A stretch of 35,040 nucleotides of DNA from NCBI GenBank assembly GCA_964409675.1, contig CAYPEF010000010.1:1-35040 (forward strand). The letters are read 5' to 3'. How positions within the stretch are numbered: position 1 is the stretch's first letter; every line of letters starts with the position of its first letter. The notes beneath the pieces were generated by a model. It ran no database searches. It worked only from the letters and a program-made list of their open reading frames with translations, and was not told the DNA's origin. The DNA is from CAYMDD01 sp964409675. GTDB lineage: Bacteria > Pseudomonadota > Alphaproteobacteria > Rickettsiales > SXRF01. This document shows, in pieces, positions 26,443-33,913 of this stretch. Position numbers and translations under genes: made by a program.

Positions 26443-26766
26443 TTATTTAGCGATCACGGTGCCTTTGGCATCGGGGTTATTGTCGTCGAAGAAGGGGTAT
26501 TGGCCGGCGTCGAGCGGGCCGATATAGATTTCCGTCTGTTCGCCGGGCTTGATTTTTTCCTCGCGCTTCAGCGTGTAGCTTTCAAACTCGGCTTCCACCT
26601 TGTCGTTGTTTTTGACAATGAGTTTGACTTTCTGATCTTTTGGCACTTCCAGCGTGGCGGGCGAGAAACCGCCGCCGTTTTTAATTTCGATTGTGTAATC
26701 CTGGCAAAAAGCCGGGGCAGCAGTGAGGCCAAGAATCAGGCTGCTTAAAATCCATATATTTCGCAT
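26443..26766 (-). CDS. cupredoxin-fold periplasmic protein lacking copper ligands
   Basis: 107-residue exported protein of the cupredoxin_1 type. A signal peptide covers about 1-21. The mature domain has the family pattern FSPATLEVPKDQKVKLIVKN, then EFESYTLKREEKI, then PGEQTEIYIGPLDAGQYPFFDD. Family relatives are often encoded with Ftr1-type iron permeases; none is present here. The mature chain contains no His, Cys or Met, so a type 1 copper site cannot form; acidic residues (the EFES and FFDD segments) could bind another metal. A strong GGAGGAA ribosome site precedes the ATG. It is the first gene of the five-gene minus-strand operon. Confidence 0.88.
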   Translation of the reverse strand: MRNIWILSSLILGLTAAPAFCQDYTIEIKNGGGFSPATLEVPKDQKVKLIVKNNDKVEAEFESYTLKREEKIKPGEQTEIYIGPLDAGQYPFFDDNNPDAKGTVIAK

Positions 26767-26806
26767 AAGTTCCTCCGGTAAGCGTTGAATCTCTTAGGCA
26801 TAACGG

Positions 26807-26823
26807 ATGAAATGAAAATGAAA
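26807..26823 (-). promoter_or_regulatory. triple ATGAA repeat upstream of the cupredoxin operon
   Basis: On the plus strand ATGAA begins at 26807, 26812 and 26818; read on the operon strand this is a TTCAT repeat. The outer two copies are 11 bases apart, one helical turn, as is common for OmpR-family direct-repeat sites. It lies 41-57 bases upstream of the operon's first ATG. Assignment to the operon's own regulator is inference. Confidence 0.35.
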
Positions 26824-26955
26824 GCGTCTGGAAATCAGTCCCGGTGTAGGCCGTGCCTGTTTGCTTAAGCCGTCATAAAACCATGTTGTAAGAGAAGTAT
26901 GTTAATATATTTCAGTGCTTGGAAAGCGCTGAAAAGTTCTTTATTATATTGTGTT

Positions 26956-27378
26956 ATGAAACCGGACCAAGCGCCACTTCCGCCCAAACCGCCGCTCAAT
27001 GTGCAGTTGCAGCGGCTATGGCAGATGTTGAAAGATGCGTTGCAGGATCTGATGCGTAAGCTGCGCGACGTGGCTGGCAATAATATGACACTCGCTGAAT
27101 ATCACCTGGAAAAAGGTAATTACCGCGATGCCATCATACGTTTCAAGCTAGTGTTGTGGATGAACCCCAAGCATAAGGAAGGCTTGTTTGGGCTGGCCAA
27201 AACCTATGCGATTCTTCAGGAAAACGACCAAGCCATTGCCACGCTGAAGCGTCTGTTCCGCCTTGAGCCGGCCCATACCGGCGGCAGGGCGCTGATGGAA
27301 TATATTAAAAACCCACCCCCGCCGGAGCCGGCTCCCATTCCCGCACCGGAAAGCCCCGTACCTGAAGCGCAGCCATGA
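26956..27378 (+). CDS. small TPR-repeat protein
   Basis: 140-residue cytosolic-looking protein with two tetratricopeptide repeats (about 44-77, including LEKGNYRDAIIRFKLVLWMNP, and about 78-106). They are preceded by an amphipathic helix and followed by a Pro/Glu-rich tail. TPRs mediate protein-protein contacts; the partner is unknown. The frame is open back to 26899, but the ATG at 26956 starts the more plausible protein; neither start has a good ribosome site. It overlaps the acetyltransferase gene by 4 bp (ATGA). It does not look like the Tad lipoprotein TadD, as it has no lipobox. Confidence 0.8.
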   Translation: MKPDQAPLPPKPPLNVQLQRLWQMLKDALQDLMRKLRDVAGNNMTLAEYHLEKGNYRDAIIRFKLVLWMNPKHKEGLFGLAKTYAILQENDQAIATLKRLFRLEPAHTGGRALMEYIKNPPPPEPAPIPAPESPVPEAQP

Positions 27379-27824
27379 TGCATTCGGCATGGCGTGCCGC
27401 CAGCCCGGCAGATGTGCCTATGCTGGCAGCCCTGCATGCGCTTTGCTTCACGCAAGGCTGGGATGAAGCGGCGTTTGCCGGTCTGATTGAAAAGGGGGCG
27501 GAGGCTGAAATAGCCGTCATTGACGGTATGTTAGCTGGGGGGGTGCTGTGCCGGGCCGTGCTGGATGAGGCGGAAATCCTGACCTTGATGGTGCATCCCG
27601 GCTTCCGCCGGCAGGGAATTGCGCAGAAATTGATAGGTAATTATCTGAGCAACAAGCGGGAAACGCTTTCGGTGCTGTTTCTGGAGGTGGATGCGGACAA
27701 TGCGGCTGCCGTATCGCTCTATGCGCAATTAGGGTTTGAGCAGGCGGGTATTCGCAAAGCCTATTATGCCGCATCTCCTTATGGCGCGGGAGATGCGCTT
27801 CTGCTGCGCAAGGCGCTATCCTAG
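27375..27824 (+). CDS. GNAT N-acetyltransferase (RimI-like)
   Basis: 149-residue GNAT-fold acetyltransferase. The acetyl-CoA loop is RRQGIA (78-83) in VHPGFRRQGIAQKLI, followed by FLEVDADNAAAVSLYAQLGFEQ, the wording typical of RimI, which acetylates the N-terminus of ribosomal protein S18. In alphaproteobacteria rimI is often beside tsaB, which is absent here, so a different substrate is possible. It starts in the ATGA overlap with the TPR gene; the second codon is also ATG. Confidence 0.87.
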   Translation: MMHSAWRAASPADVPMLAALHALCFTQGWDEAAFAGLIEKGAEAEIAVIDGMLAGGVLCRAVLDEAEILTLMVHPGFRRQGIAQKLIGNYLSNKRETLSVLFLEVDADNAAAVSLYAQLGFEQAGIRKAYYAASPYGAGDALLLRKALS

Positions 27825-27844
27825 CCCGAAACCCCGCTTCAGCG

Positions 27845-27874
27845 TTGACATAACGCCATTTATGCGCATGGTAT
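27845..27874 (+). promoter_or_regulatory. candidate lysC promoter
   Basis: A perfect -35 hexamer TTGACA (27845-27850) stands 18 bases from a poor -10 (TGGTAT, 27869-27874). The lysC ATG is at 27901. The good -35 in the only gap before lysC suggests independent transcription of lysC and its followers; the -10 is weak. Confidence 0.35.
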
Positions 27875-27900
27875 CGGGCTGGAATATGGGATGAATACAG

Positions 27901-29130
27901 ATGCTGATTGTACAGAAATTCGGCGGCACGTCGGTTGCGAATATCGAGCGCATCCGCAATGTCGCCCAGAAAGTGAAGCGTGAGCGCGACGAAGGCAACC
28001 GGGTGGCGGTGGTGGTATCGGCTATGTCGGGGGTGACCAACCAGCTGGTGGATTATGTGCAGCAGCTTTCCGCGTTGCAGACGCAGGAAGCATGGAGCGA
28101 ATACGACCAGGTGGTATCCTCCGGCGAGCAGGTGACCAGCGGGCTGCTGGCGCTGGCATTGCAGGAAATCGGCATCCCGGCGCGCTCGTTCAGCGGCTGG
28201 CAGATTCCGCTGATGACTGACACGGCACATGGCAAGGCGCGCATTCAGGAAATCCCCGCGAGAGCAATGATGCAGGTACTGGATATCGGCGCGGTGGCGG
28301 TGATCGCCGGATTCCAGGGCATTACGCCCGAAGGCAGGGTAGCCACGCTCGGGCGCGGCGGCTCGGACACCTCGGCGGTGGCATTGGCGGCGGCGCTCGG
28401 CGCTGACCGCTGCGATATTTATACGGATGTGGATGGTGTTTATACCACCGACCCGCGCATCGTGCCGCAGGCGCGCAAACTTGAAAAAGTCTCCTATGAG
28501 GAGATGCTGGAAATGGCGTCACTGGGAGCAAAAGTATTGCAGACGCGTTCGGTGGAGATGGCGATGAACCACCGCGTAAAGGTGCAGGTGCTGTCGTCGT
28601 TCGCCGATACGCCCGGAACATTATTGGTCGATGAGGAGGAAATCGTGGAACAGCATCATATCACCGGTATTGCCTACAGCCGCGACGAAGCGCGCGTGAC
28701 GCTGACCGGCATCGCCAACGTGCCCGGCATGTCGGCCAGACTGTTCGGGCCGCTCTCGGAAGCGGGCATCAACGTGGATATGATCGTCCAGAACGTCACT
28801 GTCGGCGGCGGCGCCACCGATATTACCTTCACCGTCACCCGCGGCGATCTGGAGCGGGCCATTAAGGTGGTGGAGAGCGTAAAAGAGCAACTGCAGTACG
28901 CCAATTTGCACACGGATAAGGCGGTGGCGAAGATTTCCGCCATCGGTGTGGGCATGCGCAGCCATGCCGGCGTTGCGGGCGTGATGTTCCGGGCGCTGGC
29001 GGAGAAGGGGATCAATATTATCGTCATTTCCACATCGGAAATCAAAATCAGCGTGCTGATTGAAGAGGATTACGTGGAACTGGCGATCCGCGCTCTGCAT
29101 ACCGCCTTCGGCCTTGATCAGGCGGCATGA
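27901..29130 (+). CDS. lysC: aspartate kinase
   Basis: 409-residue monofunctional aspartokinase, the first step of the lysine, threonine, methionine and diaminopimelate pathway. The catalytic start KFGGTS is at residues 6-11. The kinase core includes GFQGITPEGRVATLGRGGSDTSA, and two C-terminal ACT domains (from about residue 265) carry feedback regulation. Length and layout match the alphaproteobacterial lysine/threonine-sensitive class. Its ATG follows a 76-base gap with a candidate promoter. It overlaps the next gene by 4 bp. Its usual companions ubiG and ptsP are both in the window but displaced. Confidence 0.97.
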   Translation: MLIVQKFGGTSVANIERIRNVAQKVKRERDEGNRVAVVVSAMSGVTNQLVDYVQQLSALQTQEAWSEYDQVVSSGEQVTSGLLALALQEIGIPARSFSGWQIPLMTDTAHGKARIQEIPARAMMQVLDIGAVAVIAGFQGITPEGRVATLGRGGSDTSAVALAAALGADRCDIYTDVDGVYTTDPRIVPQARKLEKVSYEEMLEMASLGAKVLQTRSVEMAMNHRVKVQVLSSFADTPGTLLVDEEEIVEQHHITGIAYSRDEARVTLTGIANVPGMSARLFGPLSEAGINVDMIVQNVTVGGGATDITFTVTRGDLERAIKVVESVKEQLQYANLHTDKAVAKISAIGVGMRSHAGVAGVMFRALAEKGINIIVISTSEIKISVLIEEDYVELAIRALHTAFGLDQAA

Positions 29131-29789
29131 CCGCTCTGCGGAAAAAAGCTGCTAGGCAGGATATCCCCGCGCTGGTGCGGGAGCTGAATGAAGTCATTGC
29201 CGCTACGGGCGAGCCGCTGGAAGGCAATCTGTTTTATGAGCATCATGATCCGCAGTTCGTCACCGGTCCGCTGACGGAGCGTTTCGACGCCAAGCGCCGC
29301 AACCTGGTGGCGGCCTGCGAGGGACGCGGGCGTATACTGGAAATTGGGCTTAACGGCGGTCACAGCGCGCTGATGCTGCTCAGTTGCCACCCGAAGCTTG
29401 TCATGCACAGTGTCGATATTGGCAGGCACCGATATACGCCGCTTGCCGCGCAGTTTCTGCAGCAGCGCTTTCCAGGGCAATTTTTCTACCACGAGGGCGA
29501 TTCGGTGCATGTATTGCCGCAACTGCGCATGCAGATGCGCGGGTGTTTTGATGTAATTCATATCGACGGTCTGCACACGCTTGCGCATTGCCGTACCGAT
29601 TTCATCAATGCGCTTCCCCTTGCCAGGCCGGGGGCATGGATGATAATCGACGATACGGATATGCCGCATCTTCAGGCTTTTTATGAGTATTGTCTGTGCA
29701 GCGGCTGGCTTGTTAAAGGCATGCCGAAAAGATGGCAGGAAATACGCCATCACAAGGTCGGCAAGGTGGCACGGCGTTTTGCCGGGTAA
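29127..29789 (+). CDS. class I SAM-dependent methyltransferase-like protein, copy 1
   Basis: 220-residue Rossmann-fold protein resembling Methyltransf_24 proteins. Motif I is ILEIGLNGGH (70-79), with Glu72 and a Gly-rich loop; an acidic residue ends strand 2 (Asp97 in HSVDIG); strand 4 carries IHIDGLH with Asp147; IIDDTD holds Asp175-176, a position used for metal in this family. Substrate unknown. It overlaps lysC by 4 bp and is followed after 26 bases by a clear paralogue, collinear almost without gaps from residue 19. Both seem co-transcribed with lysC. Methylation of a small molecule or surface sugar is possible but not shown. Confidence 0.8.
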   Translation: MTALRKKAARQDIPALVRELNEVIAATGEPLEGNLFYEHHDPQFVTGPLTERFDAKRRNLVAACEGRGRILEIGLNGGHSALMLLSCHPKLVMHSVDIGRHRYTPLAAQFLQQRFPGQFFYHEGDSVHVLPQLRMQMRGCFDVIHIDGLHTLAHCRTDFINALPLARPGAWMIIDDTDMPHLQAFYEYCLCSGWLVKGMPKRWQEIRHHKVGKVARRFAG

Positions 29790-29815
29790 AAGAATGCTGG
29801 AATAAGGAAGAGATA

Positions 29816-30487
29816 ATGGAGCGCATACACGTGGCGTTTGATGAAAGCTTTGGCTTTCCCGGATTGCAGGAGCTGAATCAGCATATCGCTGAAACCGGTG
29901 AGCGTTTTACCGGAAACGCGTTTTACGGCCAGTACAAGTCCAGTCTGGTCGGCGAGCCTTTCACCGTTGAAACTGGCGATGCGCGGCATAATCTCCGCCT
30001 GCTGACCCGCTCAGCCCGGCGAGTGCTTCAGCTGGGACTGAACGGCGGGCACCTGGCGCTGATGGCGCTGGAGAACGATCCGAAGCTGGAATGGCATGTG
30101 ATCGAAGCATGCAATTTCCGCTATGAGTTGGATGCGGGCTATTTCCTGCACCAGCGGTTTCCGGAGCGGTTTCAGCTTTTTACCGGACAATCTCTGCATA
30201 TCCTGCCCGAGATGCGCATCCGCTGGATGGGGGTGCGGTATGATGTGATTCTGCTCGACGGCAGGCAGCCGCTGGAGCAGTTCCGCACTGATTTCTTTAA
30301 TGCCCTGACCTTTGCCGAACCCGGCGCATATGTGCTGGTGGACGATGCGGGGCAGCCCGATATACGCTCTTTCACCGCGGAGTGCTTCGTGCAGGGGATG
30401 CTGTTGAGCGAGCGCCCGATAGACTGGCGGGTGGTGCGCACCATGCATGTAGGGCGGGTGGCACCGGCGATTACGGGTGATATTTAG
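29816..30487 (+). CDS. class I SAM-dependent methyltransferase-like protein, copy 2
   Basis: 223-residue paralogue of the preceding gene: both share ELN at residues 19-21, the GLNGGH loop, FLxQRFP, RTDF(I/F)NAL and a VG(K/R)V end. Motif I here reads LQLGLNGGH (71-79), with Gln in place of the acidic residue. The strand 2 acidic end is Glu, and strand 4 has LLDGRQ. A VDDA pair remains. It may therefore bind SAM differently or have lost catalysis. The ATG at 29816 has AAGGAAG close upstream, so the open frame back to 29732 is ignored. Tandem duplication is the simplest origin. Confidence 0.78.
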   Translation: MERIHVAFDESFGFPGLQELNQHIAETGERFTGNAFYGQYKSSLVGEPFTVETGDARHNLRLLTRSARRVLQLGLNGGHLALMALENDPKLEWHVIEACNFRYELDAGYFLHQRFPERFQLFTGQSLHILPEMRIRWMGVRYDVILLDGRQPLEQFRTDFFNALTFAEPGAYVLVDDAGQPDIRSFTAECFVQGMLLSERPIDWRVVRTMHVGRVAPAITGDI

Positions 30488-30580
30488 GGCTTTACGGGTC
30501 ATGAGTAGGCTATTGCGTTTTATGGTGCCTCCCTGTACTAAAAACATATTAAAGATCGAATTTTATAACGGTTTCTGCTT

Positions 30581-31591
30581 ATGAATCTTGCATCGCTGAT
30601 GAAGCGTGGCGCAGAATTTCTCGGGTGTTCCTACGCCATCATGGGCGGGGCCATGTCGTGGGTGTCGGAGCGGAATCTGGTGGCGGCGCTCTCGGAGGCG
30701 GGCGCGTTCGGGGTAATTGCGGCGTCTTCCATGCCGCCGCAGCTGCTGGAGGAGGAAATCCGCGCCACCCGGGCGCTGACCGGCAAGCCTTTCGGCGTCA
30801 ATTTGATTTTGATGCATCCGCAGATCGAGGAGCTGATTGCCGTCTGCACGCGCAACCAAGTGGGGCATGTGGTGCTGGCAGGGGGTATCCCGAGCGCGGC
30901 GCAGATCCGGCAGGTGAAGGAGGGGGGCGCGAAAGCCGTATGCTTCGCGCCGTCGCCGATCATTGCCCGCAAGCTGGTGAAGTTGGGGGCGGATGCGCTG
31001 ATCATTGAGGGTACGGAAGCGGGCGGGCATATCGGCCCGGTTTCCACGTCGGTGCTGGCGCAGGAAATTTTGCCGCAGGTGCGCGAGGTGCCAGTGTTCG
31101 TGGCCGGCGGCATCGGGCGCGGTGAGGCTATCGTATCGTATCTTGAAATGGGGGCGGCGGGCGTGCAGCTGGGCACGCGCTTTGTCTGCGCCAGCGAATC
31201 CATCGCGCATGCGAATTTCAAGCAGGCGTTTATCCGCGCCCATGCGCGCGATGCGGGAGTGAGTACGCAGGTGGACCCGGAATTTCCGGTCATCCCGGTG
31301 CGGGCGCTCTCCAATAAGGCTACCGAGGATTTCATTCGCTTCCAGACCGAGGTGATCGGCAAATATAAAAGCGGTGCCTTGGAGAAGAAGGAGGCGCAGT
31401 TGGCCATTGAGCATTTTTGGGCGGGGGCGCTGCGGCGCGCGGTGATCGACGGAGATGTGGAGCGCGGGTCGGTGATGGCGGGCCAGAGTGTCGGCATGGT
31501 CACCGCCGTGCAGCCGGTGAAGGAAATCATTGCCGAGCTGATGGCGCAAGGGGAAGCCTATCTTCAGCAACGCTGTCAAAAAGTCGCTTGA
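30581..31591 (+). CDS. nitronate monooxygenase / FabK-family flavoprotein
   Basis: 336-residue FMN-dependent TIM-barrel protein of the 2-nitropropane dioxygenase family. It shows the N-terminal GGAMSWVSERNLVAALSEAG, GKPFGVNL, the EGTEAGGHIG segment with the candidate catalytic His150, and the FMN phosphate loops VFVAGGIGRGEA and GAAGVQLGTRF. Such proteins oxidise nitronates (detoxifying nitroalkanes). The close relative FabK is an enoyl-ACP reductase with a similar EAGGHIG motif, and I cannot exclude that role. It stands between the methyltransferase pair and ptsP, with 93 bases before it and 59 after. Confidence 0.85.
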   Translation: MNLASLMKRGAEFLGCSYAIMGGAMSWVSERNLVAALSEAGAFGVIAASSMPPQLLEEEIRATRALTGKPFGVNLILMHPQIEELIAVCTRNQVGHVVLAGGIPSAAQIRQVKEGGAKAVCFAPSPIIARKLVKLGADALIIEGTEAGGHIGPVSTSVLAQEILPQVREVPVFVAGGIGRGEAIVSYLEMGAAGVQLGTRFVCASESIAHANFKQAFIRAHARDAGVSTQVDPEFPVIPVRALSNKATEDFIRFQTEVIGKYKSGALEKKEAQLAIEHFWAGALRRAVIDGDVERGSVMAGQSVGMVTAVQPVKEIIAELMAQGEAYLQQRCQKVA

Positions 31592-31650
31592 TTTTTGGCG
31601 CTTATTGCGCTCACCTCCATTTGCGCCTGCCTGCCATTTAACGAGCGTTC

Positions 31651-33909
31651 ATGACCCTGCAGTCTTCCTCCCTTGCCCTCCTTAGCGCCATTCGCGACAT
31701 CATGGCTTCGCCCGTGTCGGCGCAGGCGCGGCTGGATCTGGTGGTCAAAACCATCGCCAGTGGGTTCGCCTCGGAGGTCTGTTCGGTTTACCTGCTGCGG
31801 GCGGGCGATATTCTGGAGCTGTTCGCCAGCGAAGGGCTCAATCCCGGCTCGGTGCATTTAACACGGCTGAATGTGGGGGAAGGGCTGGTGGGCGAAATCG
31901 CCGCCGTGTCCGAGCCGATTAATCTCGCCGAAGCGGCGATGCATCCGCGCTATGTCTACCGCCCGGAAACGGGGGAAGAAATCTATCACTCTTTCGTCGG
32001 CGTGCCGATTATGCAGGCAGGAAGGGTGATCGGCGTGCTGGTGGTGCAGGGCAAGGAAGCACGCAGCTTCACGCCGGAACAGGTGGCGGTGCTTCAGACG
32101 GTGGCGATGGTCCTATCGGAACTTGCCGTCTCCAATCAATTTGTAAGTGTTAGCGAGCTGGAGACGGCGACCTCGGCGGCAATGCTCGCGCAGAAGCGCG
32201 TTGGCATCCGCCTCTCGCCCGGTATCGCGCAGGCGCCGGCGGTATTATTTGAATCGCGCCGTGCGATTACGCAGCTGGTATCAAGCGATGAAACCGCTGA
32301 GAAAACACGGCTGGAAGCAGCGCTTTTGCGCCTGCAGAACGCGCTGGAGGAAATGCTGGAAGCGGCGCGCGCGCATGCGAAACTGGAAGAACATGATATC
32401 CTGGAAGCTTATTTATTGCTGACGCATGACAAGGGCTGGCATACGCGCATTGAAAGCGCCATCGCCTCCGGCCTCACCGCCGAGGCGGCGGTGCGCAAGG
32501 TTGAGGAAGAGCTGCGCGCGCGCATGACGCAGGTGAGCAATCCTTATATCCGGGAACGCATGCAGGATCTGGAGGAAATTTCTAACCGGTTGATTGCGCA
32601 ATTGCTGGGGGATGGCGCGGAGAATGCGCATGTGCTGCCGGAGAAATACATTCTGGTGGCCCGCTCTATTGGCCCGGCGGAGATACTGGAGCTGGATAGC
32701 GGGCGCATTTGCGGGCTGGTGCTGGAGGAGGGGTCGGCCTCGTCGCACACGGCAGTGGTGGCGCGTGCGATGGATCTGCCGGCGATTGCCGGTGTGGAGC
32801 GCGCCAGCTCGATCATCCATACCGGCGACATGCTGATTCTGGATGCGGATGCGGGCGAGCTGCATATTCGCCCATCAGATGATTTATTGCAGATCATGGA
32901 GGAAAAGCGCCGCTTGCTGGAAGAGCGCAAGGCGCATTACGCCACGCTGATTCCGCTGCCGCCGGTAACTCAGGATGGCGTGCGCATCTCGCTTAACATC
33001 AATGCCGGGCTGGTGGTGAATAAGGAATCACTGGAACATGCGGGGGTGGATGGTATCGGCCTGTACCGTACCGAGCTGCCCTACATGGCGGCAGCGCATT
33101 TCCCTTCAGTAGAGATGCAGACGGCCTTATACCGCAGCGTGCTGGAGGATGCCGGGGACAAGCGTGTCACCTTCCGCAGCCTCGATATCGGTGGCGATAA
33201 GGCGGTGCCGTATTTCACTTTTCCGCGCGAGGAAAACCCCGCCATGGGCTGGCGCGGCGCGCGCATCTACCTTGACCGGCCGCGCATGCTGCAGGATCAG
33301 CTGACCGGTCTGATACGCGCAAGCGACGGAAAAGAGCTTTCGCTGATGTTTCCCTTCATTGCACAGACCGGTGAAATCCGCGTGCTGAAAGAGCTGCTAT
33401 CGCGCGCGCTGGAAAGTGAGCGCAAGCAATATGGGCGCGCGCCGAGCCGCCTGCGCGTGGGGGTGATGCTGGAGATTCCCTCGCTGCTGTGGCAATTGCC
33501 GGAGCTGGTGCGCACGGTGGATTTCATCGCCATCGGCAGCAATGATTTGCTGCAATTCTTCTTCGCCTGCGACCGCGGCAGCGAGCAGGTGGCCGAGCGG
33601 TATGATCCGCTGTCGCCGGTGGTGCTGCGCATGATCGCGCAGGTGGCGGATGCCTGCCGGGAGGCGCAGGTGGACTTAAGCTTCTGCGGCGACATGGCGC
33701 GCAAGCCCCTGGAAACGATGGCGCTGATTGGCAGTGGCGTGGAGAGCCTTTCCATGCCATCCTCTGCGCTGGCGCCGGTAAAGGAAATGGTGCGCTCCCT
33801 GCGCCTGAAGGAGCTGCGCGATTATTTGCGCCCGCTCATGCAACTCGATGTGCCTTCCTTGCGCAACCGCCTGCAGGAGTATGCGCACGACCATTCCATC
33901 ATCGTGTAG
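31651..33909 (+). CDS. ptsP: phosphoenolpyruvate-protein phosphotransferase PtsP (EI-Ntr)
   Basis: 752-residue Enzyme I of the nitrogen-related PTS, which autophosphorylates from PEP and passes phosphate to NPr (PtsO) and then EIIA-Ntr, a regulatory chain. An N-terminal GAF domain (about 10-160) precedes the Enzyme I parts: the HPr-binding helical region, the phosphohistidine domain with His366 in SASSHTAVVARAMDLPA, and the PEP-binding barrel with Cys679 in SFCGDMARKP. GAF domains of this enzyme sense glutamine or related signals. Full length. The next gene starts four bases after the stop. The partners ptsO and ptsN are not in the window. Confidence 0.96.
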   Translation: MTLQSSSLALLSAIRDIMASPVSAQARLDLVVKTIASGFASEVCSVYLLRAGDILELFASEGLNPGSVHLTRLNVGEGLVGEIAAVSEPINLAEAAMHPRYVYRPETGEEIYHSFVGVPIMQAGRVIGVLVVQGKEARSFTPEQVAVLQTVAMVLSELAVSNQFVSVSELETATSAAMLAQKRVGIRLSPGIAQAPAVLFESRRAITQLVSSDETAEKTRLEAALLRLQNALEEMLEAARAHAKLEEHDILEAYLLLTHDKGWHTRIESAIASGLTAEAAVRKVEEELRARMTQVSNPYIRERMQDLEEISNRLIAQLLGDGAENAHVLPEKYILVARSIGPAEILELDSGRICGLVLEEGSASSHTAVVARAMDLPAIAGVERASSIIHTGDMLILDADAGELHIRPSDDLLQIMEEKRRLLEERKAHYATLIPLPPVTQDGVRISLNINAGLVVNKESLEHAGVDGIGLYRTELPYMAAAHFPSVEMQTALYRSVLEDAGDKRVTFRSLDIGGDKAVPYFTFPREENPAMGWRGARIYLDRPRMLQDQLTGLIRASDGKELSLMFPFIAQTGEIRVLKELLSRALESERKQYGRAPSRLRVGVMLEIPSLLWQLPELVRTVDFIAIGSNDLLQFFFACDRGSEQVAERYDPLSPVVLRMIAQVADACREAQVDLSFCGDMARKPLETMALIGSGVESLSMPSSALAPVKEMVRSLRLKELRDYLRPLMQLDVPSLRNRLQEYAHDHSIIV

Positions 33910-33913
33910 CGCC

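Noticed and set aside
26956..27378. TPR protein as the missing Tad lipoprotein TadD
   Set aside because: No signal peptide or lipobox, only two repeats, and far from the Tad cluster.
30563..31579. 338-codon open frame antisense to the nitronate monooxygenase gene
   Set aside because: Antisense shadow: extreme His, Arg and Gln content and no family pattern, while the plus-strand frame encodes a clear flavoprotein.
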